The notes below the pieces were generated by a model. The model was not told the origin of the DNA. It ran no database searches and worked only from the letters and a program-made list of their open reading frames with translations. Both the position numbers and the translations under genes were made by a program. DNA of 64,000 nucleotides. Source: Ardenticatenaceae bacterium (GTDB lineage: Bacteria > Chloroflexota > Anaerolineae > Promineifilales > Promineifilaceae). The stretch covers positions 303,058-367,057 of the forward strand of contig JACKCC010000012.1 in assembly GCA_020634245.1 (NCBI GenBank), given 5' to 3'. Below, piece by piece: positions 33,647-41,185 of the stretch. Positions within the stretch are counted from its first letter, which is position 1, and every line of letters begins with the position of its first letter.

Positions 33647-34576
33647 ATGGAAAAAGAAGAAAGACCTGTTGGATTTACACTTCGGCATACGCTAAAGGCT
33701 AACAATAAAGCGATTACCCGGCTGGCCTGGTCGCCGGACGGCCGTACCCTGGCTTCAGCATCTTACGACCAGACCGTACGTCTTTGGGACACTGAAAACG
33801 GAAAAGAACTGCGTGAACTATACGGCTATACCGGCTCGGTGTTTACGGTCGCCATCACGCCAGACGGCCATCACCTCCTTTCCGCATCCAAAAACAGCCT
33901 GAAAGTGTGGGATGTGACCGAAGAAACCCGTCCGCGCACGCTGCGTGGCCATGCCGATTATATTTACGCTGTGGCCGCAACGCTTGACAGCCAGTTTGCC
34001 CTTTCCGGCGCGTATGACCAAACGATAAAGGTGTGGAATTTGGCGACAGACGCCGTGCTGACTACGCTGACCGGTCATAAAGGCCGCATTGCTGCGCTGG
34101 CGTTGACGATTGACGGCCGTTTCGCTATTTCCGGCGCAGGCGACGGCTTGATTAAAGTCTGGGACTGGGCAAATGATCAGCTGGTGAAAACATTAACCGG
34201 ACATCGGGATGAGGTTTTGTCGCTGGCTTTGTCGCCCAATGGCCGTATCCTGGTTTCAGCCGACCACAGCGGCCAGATTCAATTGTGGGATACAGCGAAC
34301 TGGGAGCCGGGCGGAAATTTGAAAGGGCATAAGGAATCGGTAACGGCCGTTTCCTTTTCCGCTAACGGTCAATTCCTGGCCTCCAAATCAGCCGATGGGA
34401 CAATGCGGTTGTGGCGAACAGAAGAGTGGGAAACGGCCGTTATCCTCGATGAGCCGCATTCTTCCTATGCCTTCTCCGGGTTAGCCTTCCATCCCAGCCA
34501 GCCAGTCCTGGCCACCCTTGGCGAAGAAGATCGCGTTATTCGTATTTGGGATTTAGATTTCGGGGCTTTTTCGTAG
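33647..34576 (+). CDS. WD40 repeat beta-propeller protein
   Basis: The 309-residue protein consists of seven WD40 repeats and nothing else. Blade ends read VRLWDTE, LKVWDV, IKVWNL, IKVWDW, IQLWDTA, MRLWRTE and IRIWDLD. It should form a closed seven-bladed propeller. There is no signal peptide or TM helix, so it is cytoplasmic and acts as a protein-binding scaffold. It begins 3 bp after the DUF92 gene and may work with it. The gene converges on ruvA with a 9-bp gap and shows no obvious terminator. Confidence 0.9.
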   Translation: MEKEERPVGFTLRHTLKANNKAITRLAWSPDGRTLASASYDQTVRLWDTENGKELRELYGYTGSVFTVAITPDGHHLLSASKNSLKVWDVTEETRPRTLRGHADYIYAVAATLDSQFALSGAYDQTIKVWNLATDAVLTTLTGHKGRIAALALTIDGRFAISGAGDGLIKVWDWANDQLVKTLTGHRDEVLSLALSPNGRILVSADHSGQIQLWDTANWEPGGNLKGHKESVTAVSFSANGQFLASKSADGTMRLWRTEEWETAVILDEPHSSYAFSGLAFHPSQPVLATLGEEDRVIRIWDLDFGAFS

Positions 34577-34585
34577 AGAATCAAA

Positions 34586-35173
34586 TCAGCGCGAATCCAG
34601 TTGTTGCAGTGCCAACTGGACTCGTTCATCCACCGTTTTGGCCTCGCGGGGGAGCTTTTGCAGGGCAGCCTGCGCCTCGACAATACTGAAACCCAACCCG
34701 GTTAAGAAATCGATCACATCCGCATCCACATCGCTGACCAGCGGAACCGAAGCCGCTCCAGCTTTGAAATCGAGTTTGTCGCGCAGGTGGAACATAATGC
34801 GTTCGGCTGTTTTTTTGCCGATACCCGGAACCCGCTGCAAGATGACCGCCTCCTCCTGCATGATGGCGCTCTTCAACATTTCCGGGCTAAGGGTCGATAG
34901 AATGGCCAACGCCACTTTGGGACCGACCCCATTTACATCCAAAAGCAGCGTAAACAACTCCAAATCATCCTGCGATTCAAAACCATACAGCGACAAATCC
35001 TGTTCGCGGACGATGAGATGAGTGTGCAGATTGATACTGCGTCCAACCCCGCCCACATCTTCCAGTACTGTGCGCGGCACAAATACGCGCAACCCCACGC
35101 CACCCACGCCAATGACAAGGTCGTTTTTACCGATTCGCTGAACTGTTCCGTGTAAGCTGGCAATCATAATCAT
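34586..35173 (-). CDS. ruvA: Holliday junction branch migration protein RuvA
   Basis: The 195-residue protein has the three RuvA parts: an OB domain (1-63, IASLHGTVQRIGKNDLVIGVG), two helix-hairpin-helix motifs (about 70-140, including GVGPKVALAILSTL and RVPGIGKKTAERIM), and the C-terminal RuvB-binding domain (about 150-195). It binds four-way junctions and loads RuvB. The start codon lies within a GTCAT/ATGAC intergenic repeat with no Shine-Dalgarno sequence; ATGs at 35173 and 35167 are both possible. It follows ruvC and yebC. No ruvB gene is in the window. Confidence 0.96.
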   Translation of the reverse strand: MIMIASLHGTVQRIGKNDLVIGVGGVGLRVFVPRTVLEDVGGVGRSINLHTHLIVREQDLSLYGFESQDDLELFTLLLDVNGVGPKVALAILSTLSPEMLKSAIMQEEAVILQRVPGIGKKTAERIMFHLRDKLDFKAGAASVPLVSDVDADVIDFLTGLGFSIVEAQAALQKLPREAKTVDERVQLALQQLDSR

Positions 35174-35229
35174 ACATCATACATCATGCGTCATCAGTAC
35201 TCCTGACGAATGACGCATGACGCGTGAGC
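35164..35229. repeat. ATGACGCATGACG repeat between ruvC and ruvA
   Basis: The junction is filled by CATACATCATACATCATGCG and its rough complement GAATGACGCATGACGCGTGA around CAGTACTCCTGA. It includes the first codons of ruvA. The same words recur at 54513-54579. Confidence 0.65.
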
Positions 35230-35230
35230 C

Positions 35231-35719
35231 TCAATCATACAACGACTCAAATCGCTGATATTGGTAATGGGTAATCGCTACTGCCAGGCCGTCGGCGGCG
35301 TCGTCGGGGCGGGGCGTTTCTTCCAGACCGAGCAGGTTGCGCACCATGAGCTGCACTTGGGCCTTATCGGCTTTGCCGTAACCGGTGACCGCATCCTTGA
35401 TTTTGGGCGGTGAATACTCGCCAATGGGCAGGCCGGCATTGGCCAAAGCCAGCAAAAGCACACCGCGCGCCTGGCCCACGCTGATCGCCGTCGTGATGTT
35501 ACGGCCAAAAAAGACTTCTTCGACACCGGCCGTATCCGGCCGGTATTCGGCAATCAGTTGGTTGAGTTCCTGATAGATGGTTTGCAGCCGGGCTGGGGCA
35601 TCGTCTTTAGGGGATGTGGTGATGACGCCATAAGAAACGGCCGTGAAACGGCCGTCTTCCACATCCACAATACCATACCCGGTCGTCGCCGTGCCCGGAT
35701 CCAATCCCAAAATGCGCAT
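35231..35719 (-). CDS. ruvC: Crossover junction endodeoxyribonuclease RuvC
   Basis: The 162-residue nuclease has the RNase H-like fold with the catalytic acidic residues in ILGLDPGTATTGYGIV, GVEEVFFG and, near the C-terminus, RPDDAADGLAVAITH. It cuts Holliday junctions. A GTG one codon upstream of ATG 35719 is an alternative start. It lies between yebC and ruvA on the minus strand, the common yebC-ruvC-ruvA order. Two ACGGCCGT sites lie 9 bp apart inside the gene (35637-35657). Confidence 0.95.
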   Translation of the reverse strand: MRILGLDPGTATTGYGIVDVEDGRFTAVSYGVITTSPKDDAPARLQTIYQELNQLIAEYRPDTAGVEEVFFGRNITTAISVGQARGVLLLALANAGLPIGEYSPPKIKDAVTGYGKADKAQVQLMVRNLLGLEETPRPDDAADGLAVAITHYQYQRFESLYD

Positions 35720-35780
35720 CACAAAGGCAAAAACCTGAAATCAGAAGGCAGAATTCATCCTTCTGCCTTCATACTTTTCT

Positions 35781-36527
35781 TTACGCCCCTTCCATTTCGG
35801 CGATCACTTCATCAGTGATGTCCAGGGTCGAGTAGACGCTTTGCACGTCATCGGCATCTTCCAGCTTTTCAATCAGGTTCATCACCTGCATCGCTTCCGA
35901 TTTGCCTAACTCGACGGGGTTGTTGGGATCATAAATGATGCTGGTTTCCTCGATGTCAATACCGGCATCCACAAGCGCCTGGCGCACAGCACGCAGGTTT
36001 TCCAGTTCCGTGTAAATTTCCGTCATTTCGCCAAACTGAACGTCGTCAGCGCCGGCATCGGCCGCTACTAGGAACAACTCATCCTGGTCCACCTCTTCGG
36101 CGATGCTGATATATCCTTTGCGCGTAAACTGCCAGGAAACCGAGCCGGCTTCGGCCATGTTGCCGCCATACTTACTTACAATGTGGCGCACATCGGCAAT
36201 GGAACGGTTGCGGTTATCCGTTTCCACTTCCACCAGAATACCAATACCATGAGGCCCATAAGCCTCATAGACGGCTTCATAAAACTCTTCGCCCTCCAGT
36301 TCTCCCGTGCCCCGCTTCACTGCCCGATCAATATTATCTTTAGGCATGTTTTGGGCTTTGGCCTTATCAATAGCCAACGCCAGACGATTGTTAAAAGCGG
36401 GATCGCCACCCCCTTCACGGGCAGCAACTGTGATTTCCTTGGCCAGACGGGTAAATACTTTACCCCGCTTGGCATCGGCCGCTGCCTTTTTATGTTTGAT
36501 GGTTGACCATTTAGAATGTCCAGACAT
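35781..36527 (-). CDS. yebC: YebC/PmpR family protein
   Basis: The 248-residue protein has the standard family start MSGHSKWSTIKHKKAAADAK and the domain-1 motif GGDPAFNNRLALAIDKAKAQNMP, followed by the ferredoxin-like domains with YEAYGPHGIGILVEVETDNRNR. Members were described as transcriptional regulators and more recently as ribosome-associated factors that help translation of proline-rich stretches; both are literature statements. GAGAGGA lies 6 nt upstream of the ATG. It is the first gene of the ruv operon. Confidence 0.96.
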   Translation of the reverse strand: MSGHSKWSTIKHKKAAADAKRGKVFTRLAKEITVAAREGGGDPAFNNRLALAIDKAKAQNMPKDNIDRAVKRGTGELEGEEFYEAVYEAYGPHGIGILVEVETDNRNRSIADVRHIVSKYGGNMAEAGSVSWQFTRKGYISIAEEVDQDELFLVAADAGADDVQFGEMTEIYTELENLRAVRQALVDAGIDIEETSIIYDPNNPVELGKSEAMQVMNLIEKLEDADDVQSVYSTLDITDEVIAEMEGA

Positions 36528-36610
36528 ACTATCCTCTCTGCGTAAATTCGTGATTCATACCTATTGGCTGTATCTTAATTGTACCACAATGATGACCGGC
36601 CTATGCAAAC

Positions 36611-36639
36611 TTGCTTCTGGTTCTCATGCCCCTTACAAT
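36611..36639 (+). promoter_or_regulatory. Promoter of the GT2 gene (leaderless arrangement)
   Basis: TTGCTT (36611-36616), a 17-bp spacer and TACAAT (36634-36639) lie 7 nt before a GTG at 36647 that gives the expected protein start. There is no Shine-Dalgarno sequence. Confidence 0.65.
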
Positions 36640-36646
36640 TTGCAGT

Positions 36647-37612
36647 GTGAAGCTAATTATTCAAATTCCCTGCTATAACGAGGCGCAAACGCTGCCAGAT
36701 ACGCTGGCCGGGCTGCCTACCAGTATTCCCGGCATCGACTGCCTGGAAACGCTAATCATTGACGACGGCAGCCGTGATGATACAGTGGCCGTTGCCAAAT
36801 CCCTGGGCGTCGATCACATTATTTGCCACCCGCAGAACCGCGGGCTGGCTCAGGCATTTCAAACAGGATTAGACGCCTGCTTGCGGATGGGGGCAGACAT
36901 TATTGTTAATACTGATGCCGACAATCAATATCCGGGCCGCTTTATTGCTGATTTGATTCAACCGGTTTTGCACGATGGCGTGGATATTGTAATTGGCAAC
37001 CGGCAAGTGGATGGCATTGCCCATTTTTCGCCGGTGAAAAAGGGGCTGCAAAAATTGGGCAGTTGGATGGTACGCACGGTCAGCGGCACGGCCGTACCCG
37101 ATGCCGCCAGTGGTTTCCGGGCTTATTCACGGGAGGCAGCGCTGCGACTCAACATCCTCTCCCGTTATAGCTACACATTGGAGACGATCATTCAGGCCGG
37201 CAAGCTGGGTCTGTCTATCAAAAGTGTGCCTATCGAAACCAATGCCCCGACACGGCCGTCCCGCCTACAGCGCAATATGTGGCATTTTATTAAAGCCCAG
37301 GCCAGCACGATCATGCGTCTTTATGCCTTTTACGAGCCGCTGCGCACGTTTAGTTACATCGCTGCACCCTTTTTGCTGGTTGGGCTTGGGGCCTGGCTGC
37401 GGTTCTTCTACTTCTATTACACGCGACAAAATCCAACAGGGCACATTCAATCCATAACCATCGGTTCTGGCTTGATTTTGGTGGGGGTCATTACGTTGAT
37501 TTTTGGCATTCAGGCTGATATTGCCGGCAAACACCGCCAATTAACTCAGGAAACATTATATCGTCTTAAAAAGATGGAGTTGGCAGAGGCAGCTAAAGAG
37601 AAACGGCCGTAA
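36647..37612 (+). CDS. Family 2 glycosyltransferase with two C-terminal TM helices
   Basis: The 321-residue protein begins VKLIIQIPCYNEAQTLPDTL, typical of GT2 enzymes. It has the nucleotide-sugar DxD equivalent in VNTDADNQYPG and the acceptor part with SGFRAYSREAAL. Two TM helices at about 230-255 and 270-292 and a helical tail follow, as in polyprenyl-phosphate glycosyltransferases of the GtrB/DPMS branch. It likely makes a lipid-linked sugar. GTG is chosen over upstream TTG/ATG because of the conserved N-terminus and the promoter spacing. The FkbM methyltransferase gene follows after 40 bp. Confidence 0.85.
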   Translation: MKLIIQIPCYNEAQTLPDTLAGLPTSIPGIDCLETLIIDDGSRDDTVAVAKSLGVDHIICHPQNRGLAQAFQTGLDACLRMGADIIVNTDADNQYPGRFIADLIQPVLHDGVDIVIGNRQVDGIAHFSPVKKGLQKLGSWMVRTVSGTAVPDAASGFRAYSREAALRLNILSRYSYTLETIIQAGKLGLSIKSVPIETNAPTRPSRLQRNMWHFIKAQASTIMRLYAFYEPLRTFSYIAAPFLLVGLGAWLRFFYFYYTRQNPTGHIQSITIGSGLILVGVITLIFGIQADIAGKHRQLTQETLYRLKKMELAEAAKEKRP

Positions 37613-37652
37613 CCCACCAACCAACAAATTTTTCAACGGGAATAAGTGACCA

Positions 37653-38435
37653 TTGAGCAAGAAAGAAAACATGCGTAAGCAGCTGCGCGAGCGGGTGAAC
37701 AAGATGTTTGTCCAGTACCCGGCTGTTGGTCATTGGGGATATACTCTGCTCCGCATCAGCCGTATGGATCGTTCGACACGAGGCGTACGGCCGTTTCTGG
37801 CCCAATTGCAGCAGCGCGGCCTTCACCCTAAAACCATCCTGGACGTAGGAGCCAATTATGGGGCCTGGAGTCATCTGGCCCATTCCGTTTTTCGTGACGC
37901 TGCCTTTTATTTGATCGAGCCACAAATTGAAATGAAGCCATTTTTAGATCGGTTTTGCACGGCCGTTCCCGGTGCCAGATGGTTTTGGGCCGGAGCGGGC
38001 GCAGCGGATGGGGAATTGGTTTTAACCACCTGGGGTGATTTTGCCGGTTCTTCCTTTTTACCGGGCCAGGAAATGACAGCCGATAATCAGCGGCGAGTCC
38101 CGGTAATAGCCATCGATTCGTTAATTGAGCGGGGCGAAATGCCGTTGCCGGACTTGATCAAAATTGACGTCCAGGGTTTTGAGATGGAAGTGCTGCACGG
38201 CGCACAATCCTGCTTTGGACAGACAGAGATGTTTATTCTTGAAGTTTCATTTTTCAAGACCCATTCGGATCGCCCCGTTTTCCTTGACATCGTCAACTTC
38301 ATGGATGCACAGGGATACGTTGTGTATGATTTTGCCGATCTGAAGCACCGTCCTTTTGATGGCGCTTTGGGCCAGGCCGACGTTTGTTTTGTGAAACAGG
38401 ATGGGGTTTTTACGCAGCACAAACGTTGGTATTAA
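37653..38435 (+). CDS. FkbM family methyltransferase
   Basis: The 260-residue SAM-dependent enzyme has motif I in ILDVGANYGAWS, a following acidic motif FYLIEPQ, and the FkbM signature LIKIDVQGFEMEVLHGA. FkbM enzymes O-methylate sugars or polyketides, and the neighbouring glycosyltransferase suggests a sugar substrate. The start is not certain: TTG 37653 or ATG 37671. No strong Shine-Dalgarno sequence helps. The intergenic run CCCACCAACCAACAAATT precedes it. Confidence 0.87.
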   Translation: MSKKENMRKQLRERVNKMFVQYPAVGHWGYTLLRISRMDRSTRGVRPFLAQLQQRGLHPKTILDVGANYGAWSHLAHSVFRDAAFYLIEPQIEMKPFLDRFCTAVPGARWFWAGAGAADGELVLTTWGDFAGSSFLPGQEMTADNQRRVPVIAIDSLIERGEMPLPDLIKIDVQGFEMEVLHGAQSCFGQTEMFILEVSFFKTHSDRPVFLDIVNFMDAQGYVVYDFADLKHRPFDGALGQADVCFVKQDGVFTQHKRWY

Positions 38436-38467
38436 GCTGCGTTAACCTGATATGTTAGGCAAACAGG

Positions 38468-39094
38468 GTGTTGGCAGTGGGTAAGTGGCGTAAACAGATT
38501 GCTGCCCTGGCTTTGGGGCTGGCTTTTGTTTTCCCGGTTGTGATTCTGGTGGCAGGGGCGCTACAGCCAAATTATTCGCCAGTTTTTGATGCGGTCAGTG
38601 CGTTAGGTACGCCAGATGCGGTGTTGCCCGGCTTGATCAATTATGCCGGGTTTGGACTGGCCGGGGTTCTCATGCTGGTCTTTGTCACGGCCGTTTACCC
38701 GGTTTTCCGGGGGGATGTACTGGGAGTGGCCACGGCCGTTCTCCTCACACTCACCGGTATCAGTCTCATCGGGGTGGGGCTGTTCCACTGTGATCCCGGC
38801 TGCCCCATTGCCGGTGCGTCGCCGATGGGGATGACCCACAACCTCTTTGGCGTGGCGCTGCTGTTGTTTGCCGCTTTGACGCCGTGGATAACGGCCGTTT
38901 ACCAAAAACAGGTAGTTGGCGGCCGTTTCGTCTGGCTTTCTCTCGTGATTGGCGCAGCGCTGCTGGGATTGCTCGTTCTGCTCCCGGCGGCACTTTGGGT
39001 GGGCTGGGCCGGTTTACAAGAGCGGCTCTTCCTCCTCGTTTATCTGGTTTGGCTGGTCATGTTTGGTCGTTCCATTGCGCGGCAGCTTTATTGA
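38468..39094 (+). CDS. DUF998 family membrane protein
   Basis: The 208-residue protein has six TM helices and the DUF998 pattern: SALGTPDAVLPGLINYAGFG in the first loop, a GVGLFHCDPGCP motif after the third helix, and HNLFGVALLLFAAL. Function is unknown. It starts at GTG 38468 or GTG 38477. It is 32 bp after the FkbM gene and may be cotranscribed. Three ACGGCCGT sites lie in the gene, all read as TAV codons. Confidence 0.85.
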   Translation: MLAVGKWRKQIAALALGLAFVFPVVILVAGALQPNYSPVFDAVSALGTPDAVLPGLINYAGFGLAGVLMLVFVTAVYPVFRGDVLGVATAVLLTLTGISLIGVGLFHCDPGCPIAGASPMGMTHNLFGVALLLFAALTPWITAVYQKQVVGGRFVWLSLVIGAALLGLLVLLPAALWVGWAGLQERLFLLVYLVWLVMFGRSIARQLY

Positions 39095-39097
39095 CAA

Positions 39098-39158
39098 GTG
39101 CCAGGCACAGGGCGGAACAATCTAGCTTATGTGGAATCTGAAGCCCTGTACCTGGCAC
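39098..39158. repeat. GTGCCAGGCAC inverted repeat
   Basis: GTGCCAGGCACAGGGC (39098-39113) pairs with GCCCTGTACCTGGCAC (39143-39158) with one mismatch, after the DUF998 gene. A related element is at 48133-48197. From 39160 to 39354 I see no gene; the segment contains one ACGGCCGT. Confidence 0.75.
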
Positions 39159-39354
39159 CGATGGCTCCTCAAATTGGGTTGGACAAAATCGGTCATTTAC
39201 CATAGACTCGTTGATTCGCGCAAAAGCTAACTCGCGGCGGTACGGCTGGTAATCATCCTGTAAACGTGGGTAAGACGGCTGGCACGGCCGTTTGGGGGAG
39301 TTAATAATGAGTGTTGGGGAATCGTTGTATTTTGTGAATTTGATGAGGTGATGT

Positions 39355-41133
39355 GTGCAAAAACAACCATCCGTTTACCAGCGGCTCCTGAGCTACTTGA
39401 AACCATACTGGCGGCAGGTCATTTTGGCATACACGGCCGTACTCTTCGCTGCCCTGCTCAACCTATTCGTCCCCCAAGTCATCAAAGACGCCATCGACAA
39501 CGGCCTGGCGGCGGGAAAAGCATCGGCTTTGTTCGCTGCTGGCGGCATCATTTTGGGCATTGCCCTGGTACGCGGTCTGGCCGGATTTGGCCAGCGCTAC
39601 TACGGTGAATGGCTGACCCATCGCGTTGCTTACGACCTGCGCAATCACTTTTATGACAGCGTCCAGCACTTGCCCTTTGCTTTTCACGATCGCAGTCACA
39701 CCGGCGATTTGATGAGCCGGGCCACCAGCGACATCTCCGAAACCGAGCGCTTCGTCGGCATCGGTCTGATGGACCTCATTTCCGCCGTCCTGCTTTTGCT
39801 GGGCGTGATTGTGGCCATGCTGCTCGAATCGCTGCCCCTGGCTCTGCTGGGACTGATTCCGGTGCCGCTGCTCATCTTTGCTACCTTGCGCTTTGGCAAC
39901 ATCGTCCGGCCTATGTTCAAGCGCATCCAGGAGCAAATGGGCGTCCTCTCCGACATCATGCAGGAGAGCATGACCGGCATCGGTGTCGTCAAGGCTTTTG
40001 CCCGCGAACCGTATGAGCTGGCCAAATTCGACGAAGGCAATGATGAATGGTTTGACCGCCGCTACACGGTCATCAAAACCTGGGCCAACAACTGGCCGCT
40101 GTTTACCTTTTTGGTCGCCAGCAGCATCTTTTTGCTGCTCTGGTTTGGCGGACCGCAGGCTTTAAGCGGCAAAATTACCGTCGGCACGCTGTTCGCTCTG
40201 ATTTCCTACGTGCTGATGCTCAACGGGCCGGTGCAGCGGCTGGGGTTTCTGGTTAATTTGATGGCCACTGCCGGGGCGAGCGCCACTCGCGTTTTTGAAA
40301 TCATCGACACGCCCAATGAGGTACAGGATAAACCAGGCGCAGTCCCGCTGGATGAAGCACATGGTGAGGTAGTATTTGAAAAGGTGGGCTTTGCTTACCG
40401 GGAGGGTCTGCAAATTTTGCATGACGTAACATTTTACGCCAAACCGGGCCAGCGCATCGCCCTGATTGGCCCCACCGGTTCGGGCAAATCGACTATCACC
40501 AATCTGATTCCCCGCTTTTACGAAGCAACCGAGGGCCGGGTGCTGGTCGATGGACACGATGTGCGTGATTTGCAGGTCAAGAGTTTGCGGCAGCACATCG
40601 GCATTGTCCTGCAAGACCCGTTCCTGTTTAGCCAGACGATTGCCGAGAATATTGCTTACGGCCGTTCCCAGGCCACCATGGACGAAATCATCGCCGCCGC
40701 CAAAGCCGCCCGTGTCCACGAGTTCACAGTAGGTTTCCCTGAGGGGTACGAAACCCGCGTCGGCGAGCGTGGTGTTACCTTGAGCGGCGGCCAGAAGCAG
40801 CGCATTGCCATTGCCCGTGCCCTGCTCACCGACCCGCGCATCCTTATTTTGGATGATTCTACCAGCAGCGTGGACACAGAAACCGAGCATCTCATAAAGG
40901 AAGCCCTGGACATCCTCATGGAAGGGCGGACAACATTCATCATCGCCCAGCGGCTGCTAACGCTGAAAAATGCGGATTACATCCTGGTGCTGGACAAAGG
41001 TCAGATTGTCGAGCGTGGCACGCATGACAGCCTCCTGGCGCAAGATGGCCTGTATCGCCAGATTTACGATTTGCAACTGCGCGATCAGGAGGAGTTTGTG
41101 GCGTTGCAGGAGCGATTAGACGTTAGCGATTAG
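39355..41133 (+). CDS. ABC exporter half-transporter, degenerate-site subunit
   Basis: The 592-residue protein has six TM helices (about 15-310) and an ATPase domain (about 340-575). Walker A is GPTGSGKST and the signature LSGGQKQRIAIARALL is canonical. Walker B reads ILILDDSTSSVD, with Asp in place of the catalytic Glu, and the switch is IIAQRL with Gln in place of His. This is the pattern of the degenerate subunit in heterodimeric exporters such as TM287/288 or BmrCD. The start is GTG. The partner gene follows after 52 bp. Substrates are likely drugs, lipids or peptides. Confidence 0.93.
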   Translation: MQKQPSVYQRLLSYLKPYWRQVILAYTAVLFAALLNLFVPQVIKDAIDNGLAAGKASALFAAGGIILGIALVRGLAGFGQRYYGEWLTHRVAYDLRNHFYDSVQHLPFAFHDRSHTGDLMSRATSDISETERFVGIGLMDLISAVLLLLGVIVAMLLESLPLALLGLIPVPLLIFATLRFGNIVRPMFKRIQEQMGVLSDIMQESMTGIGVVKAFAREPYELAKFDEGNDEWFDRRYTVIKTWANNWPLFTFLVASSIFLLLWFGGPQALSGKITVGTLFALISYVLMLNGPVQRLGFLVNLMATAGASATRVFEIIDTPNEVQDKPGAVPLDEAHGEVVFEKVGFAYREGLQILHDVTFYAKPGQRIALIGPTGSGKSTITNLIPRFYEATEGRVLVDGHDVRDLQVKSLRQHIGIVLQDPFLFSQTIAENIAYGRSQATMDEIIAAAKAARVHEFTVGFPEGYETRVGERGVTLSGGQKQRIAIARALLTDPRILILDDSTSSVDTETEHLIKEALDILMEGRTTFIIAQRLLTLKNADYILVLDKGQIVERGTHDSLLAQDGLYRQIYDLQLRDQEEFVALQERLDVSD

Positions 41134-41171
41134 CGATTAGCCAACAGCTAAAAGCTAATCACTGACAGCTT
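41121..41171. repeat. GATTAGC/GCTAATC repeat
   Basis: GTTAGCGATTAGCGATTAGC and AGCTAAAAGCTAATC fold back on each other around CAACAGC. The left part overlaps the last codons of the first exporter gene (the tail LDVSD). The family also occurs at 22131-22196 and 22265-22304. Confidence 0.7.
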
Positions 41172-41185
41172 CATCGAGAGAAATT

